Shown here: piece after piece, positions 24,749-36,815 of the stretch
Numbering within the stretch: position 1 is the first letter of the stretch
How the letters are laid out: each line of letters starts with the position of its first letter
Origin: Sympetrum striolatum
Lineage: Eukaryota; Arthropoda; Insecta; Odonata; Libellulidae
Length of the DNA stretch: 64,000 bases
Reading direction: 5' to 3'
Assembly: GCA_947579665.1 (NCBI GenBank)
Contig: OX388348.1
Location: 12,586,001-12,650,000 of the forward strand
Position numbers and translations under genes: made by a program
The notes under the pieces: model-generated
What the model saw: the letters and a program-made list of their open reading frames with translations, nothing else
The model's database searches: none
Told to the model about the DNA's origin: nothing

Positions 24749-25780
24749 AAAGGTAAACTCTGCCTAGCTGGGTATATAAAGGAATACAAACAAGGAGCAC
24801 TTGCATGAGAAATTCTTAGGCTGAATTCTTCGCTATGAAACACACTTACATTGAATACGTACTGCTCGTAGCCTCAATATCGGTATCCGCAGGTGTAAAC
24901 AACAACTTCAGCTTGTCTATATCTCTAAGATCAACACATCATCATAATTGGTTGACATCCATGTGGCTTGTCTACAGCAACTTTCCATTCTTCTCTGTTC
25001 TGAGACTTTATTTTCAGTTGATCGTAATTGGTACATTTATATCCTACGATGTTAACTATCTGTTTCAAATATTCCAAAGGTGGTCTACCATCCGTGTTCT
25101 TTCCTTCTATTATTCCTTCAACAACTCTGCACATAGTACTATTGTGTTTTAGTACATGCCTTATTAAATATATTCTTCTTTCCTTCTAACTTTTCATGAA
25201 ATTTCTTTGCACTCCTTCCTTCCAAAATACTTCCTTATTTGTTTAATGTTCTCTCCAGCTAGTTTTCAGCATCCTTCTCCAGCACATTCTTCAAATGCCA
25301 ATCATCTCTCTCCTACTTTCGCCATTGTCCATGCTTCCCTACCGTATAACAAAAGAATCCACACAAATGATTTTATAAAAATTTCTATATGCTTATATGT
25401 ATGCTTCTAGAGCTGAAAATGTTGAAAAGACCAGCACGATGACGAGAAATCGAAATCAGCTAAAGGAAATACGTAGAATGATGTCAAATTATTAGTGATT
25501 TCGAAGACATGAATATAATTGATTGAGAAATGATTTAGAAAAATTCTCTGATATTTTCATATGGACTTCCTTATACACGCAATTCCTCAAGTTTCAAGAC
25601 GCTTGAGTTTCATAACGGCTGGCGTCATTACAAAAGGACATTACGAAATAAAATCCTAAAAAACACAACCCTTCTCCAGATGGATACTTCGCAAAAGAAT
25701 CATCCCGATAGGATGCGAGAGGTTTCGCGACAGCGAGAAAAAAAGCACCTCCCGGACCATGATTAGGCCCGGAGCTACTA
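24749..25780 (+). repeat. Segmental tandem duplication, unit B, interrupted by a LINE
   Basis: Partner of 23478-24640. Homology runs from AAGGTAAACTC to about 24933, breaks at a minus-strand LINE fragment, resumes near 25410-25440 and continues to CACGCAATTCCTCAA. It then jumps directly to the last shared block at 25625 (ACAAAAGGACATTACGAAAT). B therefore lacks about 650 bases present in A, or A gained them. The LINE is absent from A, so that insertion came after the duplication. Confidence 0.75.
24935..25410 (-). pseudogene. Non-LTR retrotransposon ORF2 C-terminal remnant (RTE-like)
   Basis: The minus strand encodes the tail of a LINE polyprotein downstream of the reverse transcriptase. Visible pieces are VWILLLYGREAWTMAKVGER, then after in-frame stops and shifts RKYFGRKECKEIS, and finally VVEGIIEGKNTDGRPPLEYL, KQI and SQNREEWKVAV. 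This order (YG.E.W, then GR.P..YL..I, then .REEW) is the usual C-terminus of RTE/BovB-type LINEs. Several stops show it is dead. The 5' part of the element (endonuclease and reverse transcriptase) is missing, as in typical 5'-truncated insertions. It lies inside unit B of the segmental duplication. Clade assignment is from memory of family patterns. Confidence 0.75.
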
Positions 25781-28700
25781 GACCGTAACCGGGGTAAGTC
25801 ATTATTCCAATGAGAAAGACGTGGGTGTACGGGGAGGGATTGACTGAGTCTCCAGGGAGTTGGGCTGCGTTTTCCTCTACCGCCGCTTCTTTGTCTATCT
25901 CCCAGCATCCCTGAGCTACGGCTCGTCGGAGGAAAGGACTCTTTTCAAAAGCCCCGATGTGGAGCGAAGGAAGTCGGGTGGGGCGAAGCCTCTTCTTCAT
26001 TTCCCCCTCCGAACGCCTGGTTTGGCGGCATTACGGCTTCGCATCGGTGTTTTCCAGGGCGCGGATGCTCAAGGGGCACGTCCTCTCTGTTGCGAAATCG
26101 CTTATTCGAATTTCGGATGACATGCGAAAAGGTGCTCCCCCGGAGGGGATGGGCGAGATTTTAGCGTTTTAATGTTTGCGACGTGCTCGGGACGGGTCTT
26201 TCGAAGATCGAGCGAAAAAGGGTAGGATTTTTTCCTCGATGGGAAGGCGACTCCGGCGATAATTTACGCTTGTAGTCCGCGGTCGTGAAGGGTGAGAGCG
26301 GGAGAAATGATAGGGAAAATAATACGATTTCACATCCAGAAAAAATATCTATTGTTCGTTTCATTTCCATGCTTAACAAGGCTCTTTCAATCAACGTAAT
26401 AGGGCTGGAGATAAAAATCCACGCACAACTACATGACTAAGTTAACTAAAGGAATTAGCAATAAAAAGTACAGAATTTGTATTCCTGTTTAAAGAATTAA
26501 ATATACGATGTTTAGTTAAGATATGACAAATTCAATGCATCAAAGACTAAATTAGTGCAATTTGAAATCAATCATTCAATATTTAATTTTAATTTTAACT
26601 TAAGTATATAAAAAGCGATTTTTGAAAGAAAATGATCAGTCAAATGAAAGTCTATGTGTTTTATCTATGGTAGAGTTTCCACAAATATTTTTCTCAGTTT
26701 AGATGATTAACTGAATCAAGCTCAATGAACCTGAAAACATACACTACGTTATAATCTACGTTGACAAACTTTAATGCTGAAGTAGAAAGATTTTCAGTTA
26801 AAATGAGCTAATAGCCAGATTAATTACAAAAATCACTTACGAAAAGTTTCAAGCAATCAATCTTAAAAAGTATGAATTTAAATAAAATGGAAATCAGCGT
26901 TTCCAACATTTATATGTATCGTTAAATTCTTCCTTGAAAAATAATTCACATTTAAAGGAACTTCAGCAAAACATATTTAAGTAATTTATTCATCTAAGTT
27001 TCAAAAATAGATGCAGGTAGATATTACAATAAAATGAAGGAGAATGATAATGATCATTCAGACTGCTCAGGAGTTATCACTACGATAAAATCAGATGTAC
27101 ATTCCATAACAAATCAATTTAATAATAAACTTCAAATGAAAACCTTATTTCTACGAGCTAAATTCTCATACATACACAATTTCATTCATTCATGAAATGA
27201 TAGAACTTTACCGAACGTATAAAGAAAACCATCAGAAAATATTATCACAGACATCAAGTGATAAAAAAATGTGCACCATAATGCATCCATAAACGTCCAA
27301 AAATACGCTCAAGGAACCATTAAAAAATTTAATCTCCACACGTAGAAGAAAAAGGTTTTTTATCCCGAATCCGTTGAGAAGGAAGAAAAGGGATGAAGGA
27401 TACATTCTGGCCATAATAAGACTAGAGGAATTGGCGCATACGTCATCAGCGGAGAACTGCGCGTAATTCAAGGATAAAGTCAAGGATGATTTTTATTGCC
27501 TCCTCATTTGGTCTGAGGATCATTTAATAAGAAGCATAACTCAACTTCCGCAGCTTTAAGAGAAAGGCTCGCAGCTGCCGATTGTTGGTTTGCCCCCTTT
27601 CTAAATCACCTTTTTATTAAGATAAGGAGAAACAGCACAAAGCATCATCCCATAAAACATTAGACTTCTCCGGAATTATCTGCCAAACAGCATTTCCTTT
27701 ATTCCTTGATAACTAACCACACCCTTTATTTAACACAAATTCTTTTTGTCTTTGTGCTCCCGACTATATCTTCCAAAGCTTAATGACTTTATTTGTCAAA
27801 TTACCACACACAATTCAACAGTTTTTCCCTCTGTTTTATTTCCTCAACCTTAACTCGTTGTTCTAACTCTCCTTAAGTATAAAAAAAAAATTTCAAAAAT
27901 CATATTTGCTACTTTCCAGTGAGAATTTTGCTTCCATAGTTTTGAGAGACTTTCCGGTATATGTAAAATATCTTCACCTCAATCAAAATAATCCTTCAAG
28001 CAATAGATAACGTCTTTACAGAAAAGATAAAATAAACTTGACTTAATTCCACAAACATCAGTTTTTGTAATATCGTGTGTATTTGTGGAAAAAGCTATTT
28101 ATTTTTATCTCATGCGTTAAGATGAAGACCCACCAAGTGTTGACCGAAGTGACTGAATTTGAAGTAACGTCTTTATTTAGGACGAAATTGTGAGTTAGAG
28201 GATTCCTCTTGAATTTACCAATGCGAATGTAATTATAACCCATAAAAACTCCATGGATTTAGAGTAATGCTACAAATAAAGGATCTATACGTCCTTTTTT
28301 CGGGCAAAACTGGGACTTTTAAGTCTCCTCTCCCATGATAGAATAATTATAACCTGAAATAACACTATATACTTAGAAATCTACAATAAATAAACAAACG
28401 CATTATATTTGGTCAATGTCTGGAGTTGATCATCAGCTCATAAGATACGTCCAATCCTTGAAGATTTGGTTATAGGATTATGTGGTTGGATATAGATATA
28501 CGATAAGAAATATTCCTGAAAAATATCACCACAATCTTGCTGCATAGATAGAGAATTTGACAAATGAAAAAAGAAATAGTAGCCATCCACTTCCTCATCT
28601 ACGTGAGGTCCACATTTGCTCAGTACGATAAGTCTGAACCTTGTAGATACTTGAAACTAGACTCCTCAATTTCAATTAGGAAACCATGAAGCGAAAAATT

Positions 28701-29340
28701 AACTTCAAATCCCCATTCCCAAAATCCTTGGGCTTTCCCGGCAATCCACTAACGTCCGTGATCATATGTTCTCGCCGGATATCCCGACATTATTTGTTTT
28801 ACTCGTGAGTCATTCCGGCACTGAAACTGTCCGTATAAACCTCCATCGCAAACAAAGAAGAAAATTCTCTCGGAGGATACTGCGGATCCTTATCAACATC
28901 AGAGTGGCGGCACTTTTCTACCGCATTAAACAACTCACTTTTTCTCCTCGGTCATTATCCGGAGACTCTATGAAACGGGGAAGACCTTAGGGGGGTCTTA
29001 CGACCTCGAGAACGGGGTGAGGTAAACAATAAAAAGCCAAGAGAACCATTACGGGGTTTCGAGGAGAAGTCCTTCATTCCTTTATTTTAACTTTCCCGAT
29101 AAAAATCTTCTTATGAAAACTTTTCACAACCCTTCCCAGTTTTCGAACCCCGGGGAATAAACGTTTTTCCTAGAGTTTTGCGCATTTTAATAGTACCGCT
29201 TCGTAAGGACACCGACAACCTACCCCACCTCCGAATATCTCCAACTTTGGTATTATTATAAGTGAACCTACCTTTCGGTAGGATCATTTATGATTAAAAA
29301 TCCCTATAAGCGCCATCTCCTTCAGCTCCTTATGTACAGC
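25781..29340. other. No gene seen; island at 25600-26340 and another at 28740-29010
   Basis: Chance ORFs of up to 114 codons overlap on both strands in the first island. From 26400 to 28700 the sequence is AT-rich. The second island has a 74-codon plus-strand frame with no domain. No RNA gene recognised. Confidence 0.4.
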
Positions 29341-29435
29341 AGTGTTGACGAATTCTCTCAATTCGCAAATTCCTTAGGCGTACGCATGGCATGTTTTGAA
29401 GGAGAACGTGGGAGCAATTATTGATAGCTGGCAAC
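29341..29435 (+). repeat. Local nested repeat, block X copy 1
   Basis: Aligns with 30001-30094: TTGAC, AATT, TCTCT, AAATTCCTTAGG, GCGCATG or ACGCATGG, CAT, TTTGAAGGA or CTTGAAGAA, GATAGCTGGCAA or GATGGTTGGCAA. No ORF. Boundaries are approximate. Confidence 0.6.
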
Positions 29436-29953
29436 CACGAGGAAGTGAAGGTCGTTCAGTAGAGTACACGGGGTAAGGAGTTCGCGTGAGTGGGGGTAAA
29501 TTATACTGAAATATAGTATAAATGACAGATTAGGTCTTACAGAGATAATCAAATGATTTTATCCACACCGAATATAATAGAGAAACAGATAAAATACTTG
29601 GATTAGTTCTATAAAAATTATCACTATGTTGATGTGAATAACTAACGCTACAGAGCAAGGACACCAACTCAGGTCCAGAGCTGCATCAAACCCTCAACAT
29701 ATTCAAAAAAAGTTAACAAATAGATCATAATCTCAAAAAAATCAAAGTTTTCTATATTTGTTAGTAGATGAATTGGAAAAAGTGATATTTGTACTTGAAA
29801 TATGCCATAAAAAGAGACATAATTCTAATTTCACGTATCATTGAAATAAATAAACTTAATACACACAATATGGGACTATTGGTATGACATAATGACAGAG
29901 AAATTTATATATGCTCCACCGAGGAGAGGAAGCGCGATTATTTCCGCGCAGGC

Positions 29954-30137
29954 TCTCTACTATGCGGAACTATTATAGTCTGTCGACTGCTTTGCCCTGG
30001 AATATTGACAATTTCTCTACATTTTAAATTCCTTAGGTGTGCGCATGACATATCTTGAAGAAAATCGACGGAACGATTAGTGATGGTTGGCAAGATCTCT
30101 ACTACGCGGTACTATTATAGTCTGCCAACTGCTTTTA
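29954..30137 (+). repeat. Local nested repeat: blocks D, X, D
   Basis: Block D (CTCTACTATGCGGAACTATT followed by ATAGTCTG) occurs at 29954-29996 and again at 30096-30137 with few differences. Between the two D copies sits a second copy of block X (30001-30094) whose partner is at 29341-29435. The D-X-D arrangement looks like an insertion flanked by a duplicated block or a small rearranged tandem array. It is not a TE type I can name. Confidence 0.6.
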
Positions 30138-33100
30138 CAGCCTCCTCCGGATCAGCCTTCATCGTTTATTTAATTAAAGCAATAAGACGGTTTTAACTCA
30201 TTCTTAGGCGCCGTATAAGTGGGCGGGGGACTAGATAGAGTCCGTGTTCCGCCCTTCCTTACCCTATTCCATCTCCATCCAATTTAAAACAATAGTAACA
30301 ACCTTTCACTTGTATTTTTTTCGGCCCATTTGACCCGAGGCCCTTACGCTGGGGACATAATACTCATGCGTGTCGTAAAGATGGGGCCGTGGAGGGTCAG
30401 GGAAAAGAAGCCGAGCGAAGATGGACGAAAGAGGAAATGGGAGGGAAAACCGAGAGGGAAAGAAGGCATAAAAGGATTTGGGGGGCGAAAAAAGGAAAAG
30501 AAGGTGGATATAATTTAGATGAACGAGGGGAAGAAATACGAGGCTAAGTGAAGATAACGCTAATGGATTAGACTATCTGCGAAGGAGATATTTCCCTACT
30601 GCTCTTTCAAGGCTGTATGAGAGGAACGCGTACTATATTTGGACGGGGCATGATTATGTACAGTTTACTCCGGGAAAATTCGGGACGCTCTATTTATGAG
30701 AGAAGAAAGGAACGCATACATTTGCTTCTCCTCCTTAATTCTCCGTGCTAATCTCTTTATCCCCCTGACTCATTCATTTCTTTCGCTTTCTTGAAGATGG
30801 ATGCAGAGCCGTAATTCGGTGGACCGAAAGCTAGCGATAATTCTGAGGCTTTATCAACGTAGCTAACTAATTCGATAATTTAAGGAGCAAATTTTTTTAT
30901 GAATACACCGTTGCAAGTTCTTCGACTTCCGGCGTAGAAATACGTGACAACTGACGACAGACAGTTTCCCTTATTTCAATAAGGATTTAGTTTTCACACC
31001 ATTATACAAGTGAGTACAAATGTACAATTTTAGAGCGGTTCTTACTTTTATAGGAAAGTCGGCTTGATAAACGGGCTTCTTAACCGGCGTTTGGAAGTAT
31101 AGCTTTTGTACAAGGATCTTAAGCTTGGTTGAAATAAATTAATTTATGATTGTAAACATGTAAAATAAATGTAACTACGAATACAGGCTTTAAAAAGAAG
31201 AAAGGGGGTAAAACATCAAGATATTATAATGCTTACAGATACGGAGAGTTCGAAAAGAAAAGCTTAGAAAATTAGGTACAATGGTGAAACATATGAAATT
31301 CTGCACATAGTCAATGGTTCACCTTTTACAATCTGTTGAGAGCAAAATTTCAATATATTTCTGCGTCTTTTGTCTTGCAAAACGATTTACGTAGGAAACT
31401 AAGTGACTTTAAGTGAAAATGTTTCTTCGTAAAAATAAAAAATCGTCGGTACTGTAGCTCTTTCAATTTAGAATTAATGACGAGGTACAACCTTTCCAAG
31501 AAATTTCAGGTGACTTATTATTCTATTAAACCTAACTATTTAATAATTAGATGTATTAATTTTATAATTCCTTAAATGAATGTAACTAAAATTTAAAGGA
31601 GATTTTTACGTGAGGAAAACTCGCTTTGCCTAAGATATCGAAACTTAAGCTGGATCACGATGGGTGGACAAGAAACCAAGCCATTTATTTCATTAGAGAC
31701 AAATACTGCAAAGACTGAAACGAACGGAAATGGAGAGCATGTTAAGTTGGAATAAATTTCGTGAACACCAATCCTAAACATGAATAATAAAGCCACACGC
31801 AGTTACCTCTACGATAGTCATGAAAAGCAATACCATTTGATTAACATACACAAAATATGTACCACCCGATTCGGGATTTCATTTCAATGCATGCGCTGCA
31901 CGGGGATTACGCTAGACTTGGCGGAAAGTGACGATTAATTTAATTAAACGCGACCGTGTAACTCAATTACTTAAGAGAGCCGCCACTAAAATGCGCACGC
32001 CCTGTGAAATCGACAAGCCGCGGCAGAGCGCCGAAAATTAATAGATAACCAGGAAAAGGGACCCGGAATTAATTCGCGCGTTTCTAAAACGATGACGGCT
32101 CCATTTAACACAAAAAACGAGGAGTAAAAATAACCTCCTACGGAGGCAGACCAAGCAGATCGGGCACTCCTTGCCCTTCCACGCCAGTTATTCTTAAAAA
32201 AATGGATTCAATCGATGAAAAAGGGTGAGGAGCAAAAATGCCACCCCCCGTGAAAGTTTTTGAGTCGAAAAATTGGTCGTTTGAATCGCCGATTTTTCGG
32301 TTACATATGTTGAGCGAACCCTCTTTTCGGAAGGGGTCAGCCATCTGTGAGCAAACAGGCCGGGAGGCGAATTACAATCCAGGTGATTACGGGAGAAATG
32401 CAAAGGAGTGTGAGGACGACTTCAAAGAGTGGTGTTCCTGGGAAATTATCATCTCTGGAAAGAAGTGACGGGACGATCTGGGGGAAGCAAGCTGCCGCGA
32501 GAAGGGGATCCCGTCTATAATCAGTCTCGATAGATTTAATTTCACCTCATCCACCTGCTAAGTCAATTTTCGTCATTAAGGACGGATTGATTGAAGCAAA
32601 TTGGTTGCGGTAATTATCGAAGTTGGTAAAGCAAAAGTTTCGGCGCGGGATTTTCAGTGTTTCGGGTCCCACATGCAAGTGGAACGAGTAGGGACTCGTA
32701 CAGTTGAAACATTATATGTTCGCACATTTGCTTCGCTTAAGCTGTGAACAAACTCGAAGAAGGAAGAGCTACATACATACATTAAAAATGGTTGGAGGAT
32801 TTATTTACTAAATACTTCAATTCATTATCCAACTATTATGAAAATATCCCCGAAATCAAAATGAATCGCTTTAAAATAAAACTGTTCAATATACTCGTAC
32901 ACGCCTAATTTGACTGGAGTATAATGGGGTTCGACGAAGTACAACCAACAATAAATACTCGTCAACTTAATTAGTAGAATCTAAATTTGAATTCTAGGAT
33001 GGAAGTTATTAGGATGACGGATACATAAGATTAACCAATGCCGTAGCCATAAAAAAGTCACAAATTTGATATAATGATTAAAAGGAATTATTAATTGTTA

Positions 33101-33460
33101 TCAATTTAACAATCTTATCTCCTCCCTCTTGATGGATGGAGAATAAGTTTCTACTTCAAAGAAGTATGATGAGAAATATCTCTATTAAATTGAAAACAAT
33201 AATAAGTTTATTAATATTATAATTAAAACAAGGTATCTAAAAACTATGACCTGAATATTACTAAACTATACTAGCTCTTAAACTGTCTTACTAATCTAAC
33301 TATGACTCTAAAAGTAGTTTTACTAAGCTATTAATACTGAAAAACCTAATTCATGTCGCCCTCCCTTTGGATCAAAAGAGAATACTTTGTATAGAAGCGA
33401 TGGTAAGAGTATGTAAGAATATTAAAATCAGTTTGCAGTTAAATACTCCTATAGCTGTAG
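30138..33460. other. No gene seen; islands at 30180-30550 and 31860-32700
   Basis: The 30330-30518 frame is a purine-rich lysine/glycine/glutamate-rich run caused by base composition. The 31900-32130 part is GC-rich with TAATTTAATTAAACGCG and GGAATTAATTCGCGCG, again homeodomain-type cores in a CpG context. No exon or RNA gene recognised. Confidence 0.4.
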
Positions 33461-33463
33461 CCC

Positions 33464-33706
33464 ATGTACATCACATGTGGACATTCTAGTTCCAATTTAC
33501 GAGAAAGTGAATGCAAAAACTGTTCCCTATCTACCACAAAAGTGATGGAAATTGAAGATCCTGAACAAACCTGCCGTGAGATTTCTATTTTCAATCTACT
33601 CTGTAATTTTTTGAAAATCAGGAAGAAATATGAGCCAATCGCAGAACGTGTGCTTCTCATTGACATTGCAAATTTATTGAAAGATTCTATCCCGAAGATG
33701 TTATAA
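33464..33706 (+). other. Unassigned 80-codon ORF in AT-rich DNA
   Basis: The frame begins MYITCGHSSSNLRESECKNC, with paired Cys/His residues, and ends with an amphipathic region (ERVLLIDIANLLKDSIPKML). An AATAAA hexamer begins at the last base of its stop codon. Directly upstream is a stop, then CTGTAG, which could serve as a weak splice acceptor. The composition is more protein-like than most frames here, but no family is recognised and no partner exon is visible. Chance remains likely. Confidence 0.12.
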
Positions 33707-34984
33707 ATAAAACATCACGCATTGAGTAACAGCCACCACAATGGTATAATCTTTATATGTCTAATCGCATTAATGAACAAGCCAATGCACCAAAATTATA
33801 ATAGTTTAAAGGAACATTTCATGAAAATAAACAACTCGATGCATACATCTAGCAATAAACTGAAATTTAAGTCATATCATAAAAATCAACAAAAACGTAC
33901 CATTAATAAAAAAAATTAAATTCTGATACAAGGAAACATCTATTTGAAGACCAGGGCCATCGAGAACATCACAAGCAAAGAAGAAAAGGAAGAACCGAAC
34001 GAGTGTTGGGATCAAGGAAAAGGTTTCGAAAGCATATTTTCGAGAAAAAACAGAAAGGTCTTTGTGACGGAGGGAAAACGAGAAATGTAATTTTCAAGTA
34101 AAAAGAAACTCACTGCTAAAAATAAAACGCTTAGGACCAAGTATGAAACCTCCGGCGATATCCATGCCATTTTCAGCAGTCATCGAACGTAAACAAAATG
34201 CTTGTACGCAATTTAAATAGAATGCTTTTCTCTTCATGTTTAGGATGCATCTGCGACCGATGTACACGCCAAAAATATAGGTATTTTCCCAAGCTAAACA
34301 CCCACATACAAGCAATCTTCCATAAGCATATGTTAGCTCATATTTGCTTTCCCTTTCGTTCCATTTCCAATAACTATTTCCTCCTCGGCCTTCAATCAGA
34401 TACCTCCCTTTCAGGCTTTTCCATTGTCTTTTCCCAGAATTCTTCCTTCCATACCTTTTTCTAGCAATATCGCTCCTTTCAAGGCCCCCCCCCCCACACA
34501 CACTCTATCTTTTTCATTTCTTCAATCAATAACCTTTCCTCTTCGGCAGTTTCCTTTGATTTTTTACGCGAAAAAGTTACTTTCTCTAACCCGTGTCACA
34601 TTCACAAATAAAGGCCTCCTTTGACGTCCCTTTTTAAATTAAGAGTCCCACGTTGGCGCAATTCATTAACTTCAGGAATTTTAAATAAGAAGAGGAGGTC
34701 CACTTACGTAATTTGAAAAGTTCCTTCCTGTACATTCACTTCACAAAAAAATCGCAATCATTCTGCGATAATATAATACATATACAAATGTCCTACTCTT
34801 TGCTAGCTTCAGGATTCTCCTTCCGAATAAATGAAACAAAAACAAATATTAAAAAAACAGGCATTTTGACGCTTGCAACACATTTCTATGGAGTTCAACT
34901 TATTTTCAAAATTCCATTATGGAATAGAATTTGAATTACGAAGTACACCATACTCTTGTTGCCTGTCTTTAAGTTCTAAATTCT
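33707..34984. other. No gene seen; contains a C-run with (CA)n
   Basis: The 135-codon minus-strand frame at 34094-34501 is the longest in the window. It starts inside a low-complexity G-run (its first residues MCGGGG) and has no domain, so I regard it as chance. The opposite strand is also open for 88 codons over the same bases. Confidence 0.4.
34485..34504. repeat. Poly-C run followed by (AC)n
   Basis: Eleven consecutive C are followed by five AC dinucleotides. A common sequencing or assembly trouble spot. Confidence 0.9.
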
Positions 34985-35265
34985 CTATTTACTCATGTTG
35001 TTTTTCGTTATTTTGTATTTTTTTATTCCTTAGCGCATTCCTTTGTTCTATTGATTTTCCATATATTTTCGTGTTTCCGCAGAGATTTTTAAAAATATTT
35101 TGTTTGAATATCCACATATTTTTGTCTTTCTCAGAGGATTCTTTTGTTCTTTTGACTCTCCATATATTTTAGTATTTCTGTTCAGATTTTATTGAAAATG
35201 TTTCTTTGTCTTTTTCTATTTCCAAGCATTTCTTGTATTTTGTGTTGCTCTAAGAGAATCCACCT
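34985..35265. repeat. Degenerate tandem array, about 54-bp period
   Basis: About five units can be laid over each other. The clearest are near 35040 (TTTGTTCTATTGATTTTCCA, TATATTTT, GT, TTTC, CAGAG) and 35150 (TTTGTTCTTTTGACTCTCCA, TATATTTTAGTATTTCTGTT, CAGA), with weaker units between and on both sides. The 99-codon frame crossing it is a repeat-coded F/L/S/I-rich sequence, not a gene. Confidence 0.6.
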
Positions 35266-35485
35266 AGAGTATAATAAATTATTATTATTATTAAACATAA
35301 CAACCCTAACACATGACTTTGACCCTTTTAATAGTTTTCTTTGAGATACAAATAGAAAATCAAAACTCTGTTACTATAAAAAATTAGAATTCAGAGAATC
35401 AGCAAGGATTTCTGTAATTAAAAAATCCCTCTTGAAAACATTACTAATATAGACCTTTTAATCTTTATTAAATTTGTTATACAAT

Positions 35486-35790
35486 GGAGATAGCAACTCG
35501 AAAACTGAATTATAAGACACTGATTCTTCTCAGGTGAAATTTATTATAACTCCATTGCTGAACAAAATAAATACGAATGTTTTATTTTTACTATTCTTCA
35601 TCACCTTTGAAGTAGCAAAATGTACTCGATTCAAATTGATGTGAAATCGCAAATATTAACTCGAAATTTGAATAATATGATTTATTATTCCTAGGTGAGA
35701 TTCAGTAAAATTTAATAGCTTACCAAAATACATACGAATGTTTTATATTTACTATTTTTCGTAAACTTGTAGAAGCAAACATAACTTGGA
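35486..35790 (+). repeat. Diverged tandem duplication, about 165-bp period
   Basis: Units 35486-35640 and 35652-35790 share AACTCGAAA, TGAAT, CTCAGGTGA or CCTAGGTGA, ATT, AATAGCTTACC-like, ACATACGAATGTTTTAT or AATACGAATGTTTTAT, TTTACTATT and GTAGAAGCAAA-type blocks in order. It follows the 54-bp array by about 220 bases. Confidence 0.65.
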
Positions 35791-36390
35791 ATTCCGAAAA
35801 ATTTGAAATTCCCGCGTTTCCGAAGCATTTGAATTATTTACTATTTCAGCGATTTCGTTAGGTATAACAGTAAAAATATTCGTGAACAACCAAAACGAAC
35901 AAAATATCCGTACGTATATTTGGTCGTCGAAATGTAGGGTTCGATACATCCACCGAATACCGCAGAACCGTCCCACCGTTAGCGGCTCAAGATAAAACCG
36001 ATATCTACACCAAATGAAACCCGAAAGGGTAAATAAAGTAATATCCGAAAATTCCGCAATAAAGCGAAAAATACACTCTCTTACGGCCGCCATTAAAATA
36101 ATAAACGGGAGAAAACCGTTCCATTTATGGAAGAATGCATCATTTCGGCCACCCGTACGTGCTGCGAGTGTGAATGCAAGAATAAAACCACCCCTCGGAA
36201 AAGAAAACGCTAAAAAATTGGGAAATAATTCCCAGAATTCAATTCGATTAACTGCCCAATTCGACCGCCGCGAGCACGTGTGCCGAATGCCTGAAGCGAT
36301 ACGAAATATTCCAACAATCTCGATCGGTAATTTTTCCCGCTCAAAAGGTATGAAAAAAAGGAAGTGGTTGAATGTAACATTACCCGACGC
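35791..36390. other. CpG-containing island with a chance ORF
   Basis: A 126-codon plus-strand frame (36014-36394) is basic and lacks domains. It ends exactly at the TTAA of the putative piggyBac-like terminus. The opposite strand is also partly open. Confidence 0.35.
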
Positions 36391-36430
36391 TTAACTCTAG
36401 AAGGATGGCGGTGGTCATATGACCACATTT
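36391..36430 (+). mobile_element. piggyBac-like terminus with palindromic motif
   Basis: TTAA (36391-36394) is followed by CTCTAGAAGGATGGCG and the perfect 16-base palindrome GTGGTCATATGACCAC. piggyBac-type elements integrate at TTAA and have termini of the form CCCTAGAAAGAT, often followed by a short palindrome. The matching right terminus is not found within the next kilobase, so this is a solo or truncated end. Confidence 0.4.
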
Positions 36431-36566
36431 CAGTGTTTTACTTCAAAATTTTTAAAGTTAAATATTTTTCGATTTTTTATAACCCTTTGACTTTGTGATA
36501 CCCTCCCAAATTCGATACGTATGAAATAAAAGTTTGCTAACATTAATGCGGTAATTTTTACATCTT

Positions 36567-36815
36567 GTGAAGCAGGTTTTTAGTGAAAACCCCGCTATTT
36601 TTTCTTCCCTCGAAAGCACTACGAAAATACACGAAAATATTTTCGAATAATGAGCCGAAATTATGCGCCCTGTTTAATATTTAATTAATACGTTTTTTTT
36701 CAAAATAAGTGGGAGAATATCGGCGCATTAATCAAAGTATTTTCAGAGTACATATTTTCGTATTGTTTTCGATGTTAGAAGAAATAGGAGGGTTTTCACT
36801 AAACATCTGCTGCAC
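36567..36815. mobile_element. Near-palindromic 249-bp element (MITE-like)
   Basis: Arms 36567-36672 and 36709-36815 are inverted and diverged copies of each other, separated by about 36 AT-rich bases. Pairing anchors include TAGTGAAAACCC with GGGTTTTCACTA, CTATTTTTTCTTCC with its partner, TCGAAA, and TACGAAAATA with TATTTTCGTA. No ORF and no clear target-site duplication were seen. It could be a foldback transposon, an inverted duplication or a hairpin RNA locus. Confidence 0.65.

Noticed and set aside
34094..34501. 135-codon minus-strand ORF, the longest in the window
   Set aside because: It starts in a G-run, has no domain and overlaps an 88-codon frame on the other strand; length is within chance for its composition.
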